A stretch of 64,000 nt of DNA from Cyanobacteria bacterium OH_PDB_230 (GTDB lineage: Bacteria > Cyanobacteriota > Vampirovibrionia > Gastranaerophilales > Gastranaerophilaceae). The stretch spans positions 1,170,553-1,234,552 of the forward strand of contig JAEZSO010000002.1 of NCBI GenBank assembly GCA_023421795.1, read 5' to 3'. This document shows positions 26,750 to 34,457 of the stretch, piece by piece (the stretch's first letter is position 1; every line of letters starts with the position of its first letter). Under the pieces are notes generated by a model. That model did no database searches. It saw nothing but the letters and a program-made list of their open reading frames with translations, and had not been told where the DNA came from. The position numbers were made by a program, and so were the translations under genes.

Positions 26750-28443
26750 TTGTTGTTTTCTTTGTTTTCAAATTCTTCTATCAATTTAATAAATGTTTCT
26801 TCCATAGTTACGTCTTCACCTGCTTTTTCTTTTAGTTCCTTTGGCGTTCCCAAAGCGATTGTTTCACCGTTATAAAACAGGCTTATTCGGTCGCAATATT
26901 CAGCTTCATCCATAAAATGAGTCGTGACCATTATTGTTACACCTCTTTCCGCAAGGGAATTTATATGATCCCAGAATTCTCTCCTTGATAGAGGATCAAC
27001 ACCTGATGTAGGTTCATCTAAAAATAAAATCGGAGGATTATGCATGGTAGCGCAAATAAGCGCCAGTCTCTGTTTGTAGCCTAAAGGTAAATCTTCCGCG
27101 CTGTGTTCCAGATATCTTTTAAAATTAAAAATATCAATCATAATTTCAATTTTTTCTTTTTTTTCTTTGCCAAATAATCCATAAATTCCCGCGAAAAAAT
27201 CGAGGTTTTGCCAAACGGTGAGACCTCCGTATAAAGAAAATTTTTGCGCCATATATCCTATGTATGACCTTGCCTTGGTCGGGTTCAGAAGTATATCTTC
27301 ACCCATTATTTTTATTTTTCCTTCAGTTGGAGTCGCAAGTCCGCAGAGCATTTTAAATGTAGTTGATTTACCCGCCCCGTTAGGTCCTATCAGCCCAAAT
27401 ACTTCACCTTTTGTTATTTTAAAACTGTTATCTTTCACTGCATAAAAATCACCATATTTTTTTACAAGATGTTCGGCTTCTATAACATAGCCTTCGTGAT
27501 GGTTTTTAAAATCAAAGTTTTTGGTAAATCTGTTGTCTAATTTTGGAGTACCACCTAAAATATCGATTACTGCATCTTCAAATTTTGGCTTAGTTTCAAT
27601 CAGTATTGACCTGTCTACACTTGGCGTTGTGCTGTCAAAAACAACTCTTACGTAGTCACTTTGTATTACAGCATCAGTAATTCCTTCCCAGGTTCTTTTT
27701 ATTTTTTTGATTAATGTCCTGTTATTGTTATCTTCTGCACGGGTTAAAAACACCCTTCCATCCATTTTTTTAGTCAGATCTTCAGGTTTTCCCTGATATA
27801 ATATTTTTCCTTGGTCTATTAAGATACATTCGTCAAAGCTTTCAGCTTCATCTAAATATGCTGTTGACCAAAGTATTGTTATCCCTCGTTTTTCAAGACG
27901 TCTTACCATCTTTATAAGTTCTCGTCTTGAGATAGGGTCAACACCTACTGATGGTTCATCGAGGAGAAGCAATTCCGGATTACCTAAAAGAGAACACGCT
28001 AAACCCGCCTTTTGCTTCATTCCTCCTGATAATTTTCCAACAAGCCTGTTTTTAAAAGGCTTTAAGTCAGTTAATTCTAAAAGGTATTCAAAAGCGCTCT
28101 CTAAATCTTCATCTTTTACTCCTCTAAGCTTCGCGTAAAGATTTAAATTTTCTAATATTGTTAAATCCTCGTACAAGCCATTTTTTTGAGGCATGTAACC
28201 TATTTTTAGATTAAGCAAATCCTTTTGTGTGAAAGGATCAAGATTTAATGTTTTAATTTCGCCTTTGTCGATTGAATGTAATCCTATTATGCTTCTGATT
28301 AAAGTGCTTTTGCCTGCTCCGTCTGGACCAATCAAACCTATTATTTTTCCTGATGGGATTTTTAATTCGAGGTTTGCCAGTGCGCATGTCTCAGTGTTTT
28401 TGAAACATTTAGATAGATTATTTATTACGACGCTATTCGTCAT
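26746..28443 (-). CDS. Double-ATPase ABC subunit (YbhF-like)
   Basis: Two nucleotide-binding domains are fused in 565 residues. Domain 1 has Walker A GLIGPDGAGKSTLIR, signature LSGGMKQKAGLA and Walker B LLLLDEPSVGVDP. Domain 2 has GLIGPNGAGKSTTFK, a degenerate signature LPLGYKQRLALI and LFLDEPTSGVDP. The GPDGAGK variant in domain 1 and LPLGYKQR in domain 2 are features of the YbhF family of drug exporters, so they are not damage. It overlaps the membrane-fusion gene by 11 bases and the first permease by 4. It powers export by the two permeases. Confidence 0.93.
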   Translation of the reverse strand: MTNSVVINNLSKCFKNTETCALANLELKIPSGKIIGLIGPDGAGKSTLIRSIIGLHSIDKGEIKTLNLDPFTQKDLLNLKIGYMPQKNGLYEDLTILENLNLYAKLRGVKDEDLESAFEYLLELTDLKPFKNRLVGKLSGGMKQKAGLACSLLGNPELLLLDEPSVGVDPISRRELIKMVRRLEKRGITILWSTAYLDEAESFDECILIDQGKILYQGKPEDLTKKMDGRVFLTRAEDNNNRTLIKKIKRTWEGITDAVIQSDYVRVVFDSTTPSVDRSILIETKPKFEDAVIDILGGTPKLDNRFTKNFDFKNHHEGYVIEAEHLVKKYGDFYAVKDNSFKITKGEVFGLIGPNGAGKSTTFKMLCGLATPTEGKIKIMGEDILLNPTKARSYIGYMAQKFSLYGGLTVWQNLDFFAGIYGLFGKEKKEKIEIMIDIFNFKRYLEHSAEDLPLGYKQRLALICATMHNPPILFLDEPTSGVDPLSRREFWDHINSLAERGVTIMVTTHFMDEAEYCDRISLFYNGETIALGTPKELKEKAGEDVTMEETFIKLIEEFENKENNK

Positions 28444-29323
28444 AATCTCCCCTTAAATTTGTTCTTACTTCTTTATTGTTAAGATTGATTTTGATAGTTA
28501 CAGGCATACCCTGGCGTAAATATTCATCTATTTCATAGACATATACCCTTATTCTATAAACTAAGTCTGTTCTTAAATCTGTAGTCTGTACTGTTTTTGG
28601 CGTAAATTCAGCCACTGGGGAAATGTAACCAATCCATCCTGTGTATTCTCTGTGTTTATTTGTGTTTGGATCTATAGTATCTGTCAGAACACTTGCCTTC
28701 ATTCCATATCTGATGTTTCCTAAATCTGTCTCGGGGATGTATGCTCTTATCCAAACGGGGGCTCTTTTGGCAATTGTGTAAACAGGTTGCCCGGGAAGAG
28801 CGATTGATCCTGGTTCTTGCACTCTTGTCATAACAGTCCCATCACATGGTGCGTAGATTTTTGAATCTTCTACGTTTCCTTTTGCATATTTCGCCGCAGC
28901 AATCGCAGCTTGTAATCCCGCTGCCGTTTCTCTTTTTTGGTTGTATAAGTTTTCACATTCTTGTTGAGAGGTCGTGCTTTCTTGACAAAGCGGGATGTGT
29001 CGTTCATATTTTGAGCTTGCATTTGCGCTTAAAGCTTTTCCTAGTTGCACTTGCGCGACAGATTTTTCATATTCGGATTTGTACTGCTTGTCATCTAAAT
29101 ATGCCAGAAGTTGTCCCTTTTTTACCATGTCGCCTTCTTCAAACAACATATTTGCAATAGTACCGTTTATCCTGAAAGACATATCAACCTGTCGTATTTC
29201 TATGTTCCCATATAAGGTGAGTTCATCAGTTTTTTTATCTCTGACAATCATATAATTAGCGATTAAAACCAATATCGCTATTAATCCAAAAAGAAGTAAA
29301 CCTCGAATAACCTTTCTGTTCAT
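28433..29323 (-). CDS. Membrane-fusion (HlyD/YbhG-type) efflux protein
   Basis: Bridges the inner-membrane ABC exporter to the outer-membrane channel. The 296 residues have a signal-anchor (about 8-25), the lipoyl half-motif RINGTIANMLFEEGDMVKKGQLLAYLDDKQY, a short alpha hairpin (about 95-150) that contains cysteines in PLCQESTTSQQECENL, the second lipoyl half IYAPCDGTVMTRVQEPGSIALPGQPVYTIA, and a beta-barrel domain to the end. The hairpin is short, as in YbhG. It overlaps the outer-membrane gene by 4 bases (ATGA) and the ATPase by 11. Confidence 0.92.
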   Translation of the reverse strand: MNRKVIRGLLLFGLIAILVLIANYMIVRDKKTDELTLYGNIEIRQVDMSFRINGTIANMLFEEGDMVKKGQLLAYLDDKQYKSEYEKSVAQVQLGKALSANASSKYERHIPLCQESTTSQQECENLYNQKRETAAGLQAAIAAAKYAKGNVEDSKIYAPCDGTVMTRVQEPGSIALPGQPVYTIAKRAPVWIRAYIPETDLGNIRYGMKASVLTDTIDPNTNKHREYTGWIGYISPVAEFTPKTVQTTDLRTDLVYRIRVYVYEIDEYLRQGMPVTIKINLNNKEVRTNLRGDYDE

Positions 29324-30711
29324 AGGTTTCCCCCGACGGCTTTATACAAAGTAAGATAGTCTATAAGTCTTGCTGTCTTTGAGTCTACTGCTTGAATGTT
29401 TGTATTGAGAAGTTGCCTTTCTGATGCTAGCAAGTCTGTTTTTGATATTACTCCTCTTCTGAACCTGTTTATATTCCTGTTGTGGCTGTCTGTTTCTGTT
29501 CCAAATTTGCTTAAAGTTTGCTTATCTATATTTGTATCTTCTTTTACAAAATATAGGCTATCATTTACTTCTTGCACTGCTGTTAAGTTGACTTGTTTGT
29601 ACGCTTCAAATGCTTGTTGGAATCTGGTGTTGCTTATTCTTAAATTCGCAAGTCTTAATCCACCTCTAAAAAGATCCTGCGTCGCCGCACCGATAATTGC
29701 AGCAGAGCTTGACCTCCAGCCGAAAAAGTTTCCTCCGCCCAAGGTGTTAAAAGAATAGAAGCCAATAATATTGAAACGAGGAAAAAATTCTTTTTTTGCA
29801 ACTCTGATGTCAATTTTATTTTTTTCAAGTAAAATTTCGGCCGATAAGACATCCGGTCTTGAAAAAATTACATCAGAACATATTTCACAGGGGACATTTT
29901 TTCTATATTCAAAATCATTTAAACAGCTTCTCGTGTAGTATTTTGAATTTTCTGGCGAATCACCTATCAAAACTGCCAGTTGGTTTAACAGCTTTTCTCT
30001 TGCTTTCAAGCGTTCATCCAGGTTTATTTTGGCATCATCCAGTTCCTTTTTTGACATGTTTAAATCGGAAACTGAAATAACTCCTCTGTTAAATTTATCG
30101 CTCTCTCTTTTTAAAATTTCCTTGTTAACTTTTACAAGCTTTTCTAATAAACATATCTGTGAGTCATATTTGAGAATGTTTATATAAACAGTACCAACAT
30201 TTGTTACCAGGCTTATATAAGCTGATTTTTCGTCAAATTTCGATGCTTCATATGTTTTTTTAGAGGATTTTGTTATATCGTGATTTTTTAACAACAGATC
30301 TGCTTCATACTGGGTAAAAAATGGTAATATAAATGAACTCCTTGATATGTCCTTATTTCCTATAAGGTTCGGTGTGTTAAATGCGGTATAAATTGTTGAA
30401 GCTGAAAGCATCGGTAATTCTTTTGAGAAGTTTACTTTTACAAATTGTCTGTATTCTTCGCATTTCCAAGCGATTTTTTTTGCATCATGGTTATTTTCTA
30501 TAGCTCTATATACGTAATTTTTTAAATATGGGTCGTTAAAGTTGTCCCACCAGTTAACATTTACGAATTCAAACTTTTCGTTTATGTTATCAACCATTTC
30601 TTTTTTATCTGTCATTCTGAATAGTTTGGCGTGTATAGATGAGCTTGAAGTTATAAAAAATATTATGACGATTAATACTCTGATTAATTTTTGTGTTTTT
30701 AACCAATTCAT
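29320..30711 (-). CDS. TolC-like outer-membrane efflux protein
   Basis: The 463-residue protein has a signal peptide (MNWLKTQKLIRVLIVIIFFI to about residue 28) and a mature part with two structural repeats of the outer-membrane-factor family: long coiled-coil helices such as SAYISLVTNVGTVYINILKYDSQICLLEKL with VNKEILKRESDKFNRGVISVSDLNMSKKELDDA, and in the second half ANLRISNTRFQQAFEAYKQVNLTAVQEVNDSLY with RNINRFRRGVISKTDLLASERQLL. It is the first gene of a five-gene operon that carries every part of a tripartite exporter. GAGG precedes the ATG. No linked regulator is present, but a palindrome lies upstream. Confidence 0.9.
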   Translation of the reverse strand: MNWLKTQKLIRVLIVIIFFITSSSSIHAKLFRMTDKKEMVDNINEKFEFVNVNWWDNFNDPYLKNYVYRAIENNHDAKKIAWKCEEYRQFVKVNFSKELPMLSASTIYTAFNTPNLIGNKDISRSSFILPFFTQYEADLLLKNHDITKSSKKTYEASKFDEKSAYISLVTNVGTVYINILKYDSQICLLEKLVKVNKEILKRESDKFNRGVISVSDLNMSKKELDDAKINLDERLKAREKLLNQLAVLIGDSPENSKYYTRSCLNDFEYRKNVPCEICSDVIFSRPDVLSAEILLEKNKIDIRVAKKEFFPRFNIIGFYSFNTLGGGNFFGWRSSSAAIIGAATQDLFRGGLRLANLRISNTRFQQAFEAYKQVNLTAVQEVNDSLYFVKEDTNIDKQTLSKFGTETDSHNRNINRFRRGVISKTDLLASERQLLNTNIQAVDSKTARLIDYLTLYKAVGGNL

Positions 30712-30845
30712 GGGTTCAAAACCTCATTAAGATATGAATTATTTATTAAACTAACATATAAGGACAGATAATAAATAACCCAAAATGCTATCTAAAAGGA
30801 CAATTGGTGAATAAAATTTCCAATTCTAAAATAAGTTAAAAAAAG

Positions 30846-30873
30846 AAACTTATTTAAAATATTAAATAAGTTT
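30846..30873. repeat. Perfect inverted repeat upstream of the efflux operon
   Basis: Arms AAACTTATTTAA and TTAAATAAGTTT, each 12 bases, around a four-base AATA centre, about 135 bases upstream of the TolC-like start codon. It could be an operator for a dimeric repressor of the exporter. A run of eight T about 10 bases beyond the right arm would also allow a weak terminator role on the plus strand. Low sequence complexity limits confidence. Confidence 0.4.
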
Positions 30874-30953
30874 AAGATGTATTTTTTTTCTGAATAATCC
30901 AATTATGGCTATAGATATTCCTGGATTTTCTGTTTTGCAAAAAAATGTCTGTG

Positions 30954-30981
30954 TTGTTGAATCAGAAAATATTTGTATAAT
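30954..30981 (+). promoter_or_regulatory. Promoter of the small helical protein gene
   Basis: TTGTTG (30954-30959), 16-base spacer, perfect TATAAT (30976-30981). The ATG at 31009 follows with a GGGGA site. Confidence 0.6.
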
Positions 30982-31008
30982 AAATTTATAAATAATGTGG
31001 GGAAATAC

Positions 31009-31377
31009 ATGACTAAAGTTGTTGGGTTAGCTCCAACAAAATTTATTCAAAAACGTGATTTTAAGCTAACTGATGCAAGTTTAGCTGCCGGTGCCGGAGC
31101 GATATTTTTTTCTACGGATTCTTATATAGGCCAAAAACAATACATAAAAAAGGGTGAAGAGTATTTTGAAAAAGTATTTGATACGGGCCTGTATAAAAAA
31201 ATCTATAAAAATAATATAAATAAAATAAAAGATACTTATCTGAACATCATCAAATCCAAACAAATAAACAAAAAAATGATTACTCAAGCTGCATTAAAAG
31301 GCAGCCTGATTTTTGCAGGGATATATTTTTTATCAAAAAAAATTGTAGAACATATATTTAAAAAAAGAGGGAAATAA
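31009..31377 (+). CDS. Small membrane-associated hypothetical protein, 122 residues
   Basis: A basic protein starting MTKVVGLAPTKFIQKRDFKL, with a glycine/alanine-rich first hydrophobic stretch (ASLAAGAGAIFFSTDSYIG), a Lys-rich middle, and a second hydrophobic helix near the C-terminus (GSLIFAGIYFLSKKIVEHIF). I do not recognise a family. The frame extends upstream to 30973, but the ATG at 31009 has GGGGAAA before it and the promoter lies at 30954-30981. It appears monocistronic, with a terminator directly after. Confidence 0.65.
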   Translation: MTKVVGLAPTKFIQKRDFKLTDASLAAGAGAIFFSTDSYIGQKQYIKKGEEYFEKVFDTGLYKKIYKNNINKIKDTYLNIIKSKQINKKMITQAALKGSLIFAGIYFLSKKIVEHIFKKRGK

Positions 31378-31391
31378 TCATCCCTCTTTTT
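31361..31391. terminator. Bidirectional terminator between the small gene and lemA
   Basis: AAAAAAGAGGG and CCCTCTTTTTT arms around an AAATAATCAT loop. It overlaps the stop codon of the plus-strand gene and lies 13 bases from the end of the convergent LemA gene. Confidence 0.8.
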
Positions 31392-31403
31392 TATAGTGTT
31401 TTC

Positions 31404-31979
31404 TTAAAATTTCACTTGTGGAGCCGCTTTTTCAGCTTCATTGATTTCAAAATATTCTCGTGATTTAATACCTGCAATGTTTGCGACAATGTTTGTCGGG
31501 AAAGTTCTTATCATTGCATTTATTGTTTTTACAGAATTATTGTAGTCCATTCTCGCAACAGCCAGGCGGTTTTCTGTTCCGGCAAGTTCATCTTGAAGAC
31601 CGATGAAGTTTTGATTTGCTTTTAATTGAGGATAGTTTTCGGCTATAGCAAGTAATCTTGAAAGCGCGCTGTTAAATTCGTTGTTTGCTTCTCTGACGTT
31701 TTTTACATCTTTTGAACTTACAGCACCGGCTAATTTTGCTCTGGCTTGGGCAACTTCCGAGAAAACTCCTTTTTCATGAGTTGCATAGCCTTTTACTGTA
31801 TTAACAAGGTTTGGAATCAAGTCATTTCTTCTTTTTAATTGATTTTCAACCTGTGCCCAGTTTGAATTTACTGTTTCATCAAGAATTTGAAGCTTGTTGT
31901 ATGTTCCCATAATGCTTCCGAAGATAATAAGAACTATCAGTACGATGCTAATTCCTATAATTAATCCTTTGTTTTGCAT
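31404..31979 (-). CDS. lemA: LemA family protein
   Basis: The 191 residues have one N-terminal membrane helix (about 6-25) and the LemA helical-bundle signature: NKLQILDETVNSNWAQVENQLKRRNDLIPNLVNTVKGYATHEKG, then QLKANQNFIGLQDELAGTENRLAVARMDYNNSVKTINAMIRTFP and the REYFEINEAEKAAP tail. The molecular function of LemA is unknown; it is commonly encoded beside TPM-domain (YgcG) proteins, as here. AGGGGG precedes the ATG. It is the last gene of a three-gene operon and follows the pseudo-nucleotidyltransferase by 12 bases. Confidence 0.93.
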   Translation of the reverse strand: MQNKGLIIGISIVLIVLIIFGSIMGTYNKLQILDETVNSNWAQVENQLKRRNDLIPNLVNTVKGYATHEKGVFSEVAQARAKLAGAVSSKDVKNVREANNEFNSALSRLLAIAENYPQLKANQNFIGLQDELAGTENRLAVARMDYNNSVKTINAMIRTFPTNIVANIAGIKSREYFEINEAEKAAPQVKF

Positions 31980-31991
31980 AATGCCCCCTTT

Positions 31992-32705
31992 TTATAATTT
32001 ATCTACTACTTTTAAAATTGAATTTGTTGAGTCAATCAGTGTTTGAACAATGTTTTCATATTCATCTTTCTTTATGATTGTTTTGTTGTGGCGAGATTCA
32101 AGAACTTTTAAGAATGTATCTTTATTTATATCTATTGATTGAGATAACAGATTTACTATGTCTTCAGGTTTGTGCGGCACCTGATTGTTAGAAAGCTTTA
32201 AAATCCCTCTTGCAACAGCTATTATGCTCTTTGTAGCGTTTATTATTAATGATTCTACTGATTTTAAATCGGAACTGTTTAATAGGTAGTACTGTCTTAG
32301 TTTAATAAGTATGTTTTTTATCTCGTGTTCGCACATCAGTCTTAGATTTTGGTTCGATAAATTTAATGGCGCAACGATATCTTCACCGTAAATTATTTTA
32401 TATCTTTCTTTTATGTCTGAGTATTCAATCGGGTAGACATCTGTTGAATCAAACCACTCTTCTTTGTCCATAAAAATAGGAGGCAGATTGTTTTCTTTAA
32501 CCCACTTTTTGATTATTTTATTTGCACTTTTTAAATCTGATGCGCTCAAATTGTTAATTACAACAATTGCGTTTACTTCTGATTCTTTGTCATCGCAGCT
32601 TTCTTTTGCGCATGATCCGTAGATAACTATTGATGTCAGTCTTTCTGCATACAGTTCTTTAAAATCAGATATGAAGTCGTTTAATAATTTATCAATGTTT
32701 TTCAT
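31992..32705 (-). CDS. Nucleotidyltransferase-fold protein with a degenerate active site
   Basis: The first 100 of 237 residues follow the minimal nucleotidyltransferase fold: LTSIVIYGSCAKESCDDKESEVNAIVVI. The GS of the motif is present, but the expected D-x-D reads E-V-N, so the second metal ligand is lost. The C-terminal half is a helical bundle (NLRLMCEHEIKNILIKLRQYYLL to the end) like the substrate domain of KNTase-type enzymes. It is probably not a normal nucleotidyltransferase. The ATG at 32705 is preferred because AGGAGG lies nine bases upstream. It sits between a TPM protein and LemA in one operon. Confidence 0.65.
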   Translation of the reverse strand: MKNIDKLLNDFISDFKELYAERLTSIVIYGSCAKESCDDKESEVNAIVVINNLSASDLKSANKIIKKWVKENNLPPIFMDKEEWFDSTDVYPIEYSDIKERYKIIYGEDIVAPLNLSNQNLRLMCEHEIKNILIKLRQYYLLNSSDLKSVESLIINATKSIIAVARGILKLSNNQVPHKPEDIVNLLSQSIDINKDTFLKVLESRHNKTIIKKDEYENIVQTLIDSTNSILKVVDKL

Positions 32706-32707
32706 CG

Positions 32708-33481
32708 TTACCATCCTCCTGATGCGCCGCCACCACCAAAACCGCCTCCGCCGAAGCCGCCAAAACCGCTGAAGTCATTGGAGCTTCTTCCTCCGAGGCT
32801 TCCTAAGCCGTATCCTATCCAAAATGGGAATATGCTGGAATTTCTTGTTCTCTTGTTGAAAAGTCCTGAAATAATTATGAATAAAAGAACAAACAATATG
32901 AATTGTTCAAAATCTGAGTTCTGTTCAGGAGGTTGCGGCAAATTGTATTCCCCTGTTATCTTTACGCCGTATTCTTGTGCTACAAGATTTGCTATTTTTT
33001 CTGTCGCATAAATAATTCCGGTTTCGTAGTTACCCTTCTTAAATTCAGGAATCATAAGCTCATCTCTGATTCTCCCCGCTTTTGAATCAGGGATTGCTCC
33101 TTCAAGTCCATACCCCACTTCTATACGCATTTTTCGTTCGTTTGGGGCAACAAGAATTACTACTCCGTTATTCTTATCTTTTTGTCCGACACCCCATTGT
33201 CTCCCTATTGACAGTCCCACATCTTCTATAGGATAGCCATCTAGCGAGGATAAAGTTACCACTGCTATTTGAGCTCTTGTTTTCGTGCTGACTTCTTTTA
33301 AAAGAGAATTTAGCTTAGTTTCATTGTTATCGCTGATTAAATTTGCGAAGTCATTTACAAAATTATAAGGCTTTGGGGCTTTGTATTCTGCACGAGCAGG
33401 GTTTGTATGGTTAAATACAAATAGTACTGAAAATGCAAAAAATATTATAATTTTTAAAATCTTTTTTATGTTGGTTTTCAT
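32708..33481 (-). CDS. TPM-domain (YgcG family) exported membrane protein
   Basis: The 257 residues start with a signal peptide (hydrophobic core about 8-24, cleavage after ARA). The TPM_phosphatase domain (about 40-180) follows: FVNDFANLISDNNETKLNSLL, TRAQIAVVTLSSLDGYPIEDVGLSIGRQWGVG, NGVVILVAPNERKMRIEVGYGLEGAIPD. Then come a membrane helix (about 200-218) and a glycine-rich tail FGGFGGGGFGGGGASGGW, the hallmark ending of this family. The family is associated with LemA and with photosystem or envelope maintenance in relatives. It is first in the operon with the NT-fold gene and lemA. No clear ribosome binding site precedes the ATG, but a TATAAT lies about 25 bases upstream. Confidence 0.92.
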   Translation of the reverse strand: MKTNIKKILKIIIFFAFSVLFVFNHTNPARAEYKAPKPYNFVNDFANLISDNNETKLNSLLKEVSTKTRAQIAVVTLSSLDGYPIEDVGLSIGRQWGVGQKDKNNGVVILVAPNERKMRIEVGYGLEGAIPDSKAGRIRDELMIPEFKKGNYETGIIYATEKIANLVAQEYGVKITGEYNLPQPPEQNSDFEQFILFVLLFIIISGLFNKRTRNSSIFPFWIGYGLGSLGGRSSNDFSGFGGFGGGGFGGGGASGGW

Positions 33482-33583
33482 GACTTATTTTTAATTATTA
33501 ATTAAAGTATTATAAGTTTTTTTTAGTTTAATGCGCAAATATATTAAAACATATTGGTATATTGAAGAAAAGACGGGTAATAA

Positions 33584-34033
33584 TTACAAGTTTTTCATAA
33601 GACATTTTGCGCTTTTTGGACAAGTCAAAGAAAATTGTTTTGAGCTTTGGACCTCTGAAGGCACAGATTCTCTCTGGCATTCAATAAAACCAAGACTTTC
33701 AAAAAATGAAGCAGCTGTAGTTGTGAGTAGATATAGTGCTTTTATATTTTTTTCTTTGCTTATTTTTAGAAGTTCGTTACAAAAGAATTTTCCTAATCCT
33801 TTATTTTTGTAATTCTCTTTAATAGCAACTGAGCGCAGCAAGGCATAATCTCCTCTTTTTTCCAGCGTACCCGTTCCTATTATTTCTTTTTTGTGAATTA
33901 GCTTATAAATATGCATATTCTTCAAATCGAGATCGTCATTTCGTAGATTATTATCAGAAAGTATTTCGTTTATTTCTGTTAAATCAAATAGTGTGGCTAG
34001 CTCTATAAAGATATCAAATTTTTTATTTATCAT
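33584..34033 (-). CDS. GNAT acetyltransferase (ArsN/YitI-like)
   Basis: A single-domain GNAT of 149 residues. The acetyl-CoA loop is seen in LLRSVAIKENYKNKGLGKFFCNELL, then ALYLLTTTAASFFESLGFIECQRESVPSEVQSS, and the C-terminal CPKSAKCLMKNL. The ending 'R..VP..v..s.qf...CP.SA..M.K' is shared with ArsN-type and other small amino-acid acetyltransferases, so a small amine or amino-acid analogue is the likely substrate. No ribosome binding site is present; a TGGTACAAT extended -10 box lies six bases before the ATG, so the mRNA is predicted to be leaderless. Confidence 0.8.
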   Translation of the reverse strand: MINKKFDIFIELATLFDLTEINEILSDNNLRNDDLDLKNMHIYKLIHKKEIIGTGTLEKRGDYALLRSVAIKENYKNKGLGKFFCNELLKISKEKNIKALYLLTTTAASFFESLGFIECQRESVPSEVQSSKQFSLTCPKSAKCLMKNL

Positions 34034-34039
34034 TTATTG

Positions 34040-34048
34040 ATTGTACCA
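34040..34048 (-). promoter_or_regulatory. Extended -10 placing transcription start at the GNAT ATG (leaderless)
   Basis: TGGTACAAT on the minus strand, exactly six bases before the ATG at 34033. No Shine-Dalgarno sequence is present. A weak -35-like TGTTAA lies about 18 bases further upstream. Confidence 0.5.
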
Positions 34049-34174
34049 AAATAATATAAATTTTTAACAGTATTTCCAGGCAGTTTAATACCGATAATTA
34101 TTAACATTACCTGCATAGTGAATAAAATATTTGAAAAATTAATGCATAAATATATTAATTTAAAGGAGTACAGA

Positions 34175-34450
34175 ATGCATACTAAAGAACGACTTATTGT
34201 CTTGAGAAACATCTTATATAAATGTTTTTTTATAGGTTTGATTTTTTTGATTGCAGCAACTTTGCTTTATATGCCATGTAAGTGTTTTTTGGCGACTTTA
34301 TATCAGCAAGGCTTTGGAATAAGTACAGATGCATATTACAATATGTGGGTAGGTTTTGTCGGATTAATAAAAACAATATTGGTGTTTTTATTTTTGACTC
34401 CAGCTCTAGCTGTACATTGGGTAGCCGCTGGTTACAAAAGTGAGGATTAA
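34175..34450 (+). CDS. Small membrane protein with two hydrophobic segments, 91 residues
   Basis: MHTKERLIVLRNILYKCFFIG begins a short cytoplasmic head; membrane segments follow at about 14-36 and 59-80, and the tail is VAAGYKSED. The Cys and Phe pattern loosely resembles DUF6868-type membrane proteins, but I cannot confirm this. The frame extends to 34118; the ATG at 34175 is chosen because AAGGAG lies eight bases upstream. It appears monocistronic and converges with the exported HAD gene 8 bases on, with no strong terminator between them. Confidence 0.6.
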   Translation: MHTKERLIVLRNILYKCFFIGLIFLIAATLLYMPCKCFLATLYQQGFGISTDAYYNMWVGFVGLIKTILVFLFLTPALAVHWVAAGYKSED

Positions 34451-34457
34451 AACCGGC

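Larger units (their letters stand above)
30712..31008. other. Divergent intergenic region of 297 bases
   Basis: Very A+T-rich region between the efflux operon and the plus-strand small gene. It holds a long perfect inverted repeat (30846-30873), a shorter AATTGG/CCAATT inverted pair near 30802-30827, and a good plus-strand promoter (30954-30981). No RNA gene or convincing reading frame is seen. Confidence 0.6.

Noticed and set aside
26746..28443. Degenerate second ABC signature as a sign of inactivation
   Set aside because: LPLGYKQRL in the second domain and GPDGAGK in the first are normal for the YbhF family.
33531..33812. Open frame of 93 codons on the plus strand
   Set aside because: Antisense to the GNAT gene, whose motifs are clear; no ribosome binding site and no protein-like composition.
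34030..34212. 60-codon minus-strand frame
   Set aside because: No ribosome binding site, overlaps the GNAT start and the well-supported plus-strand membrane protein.
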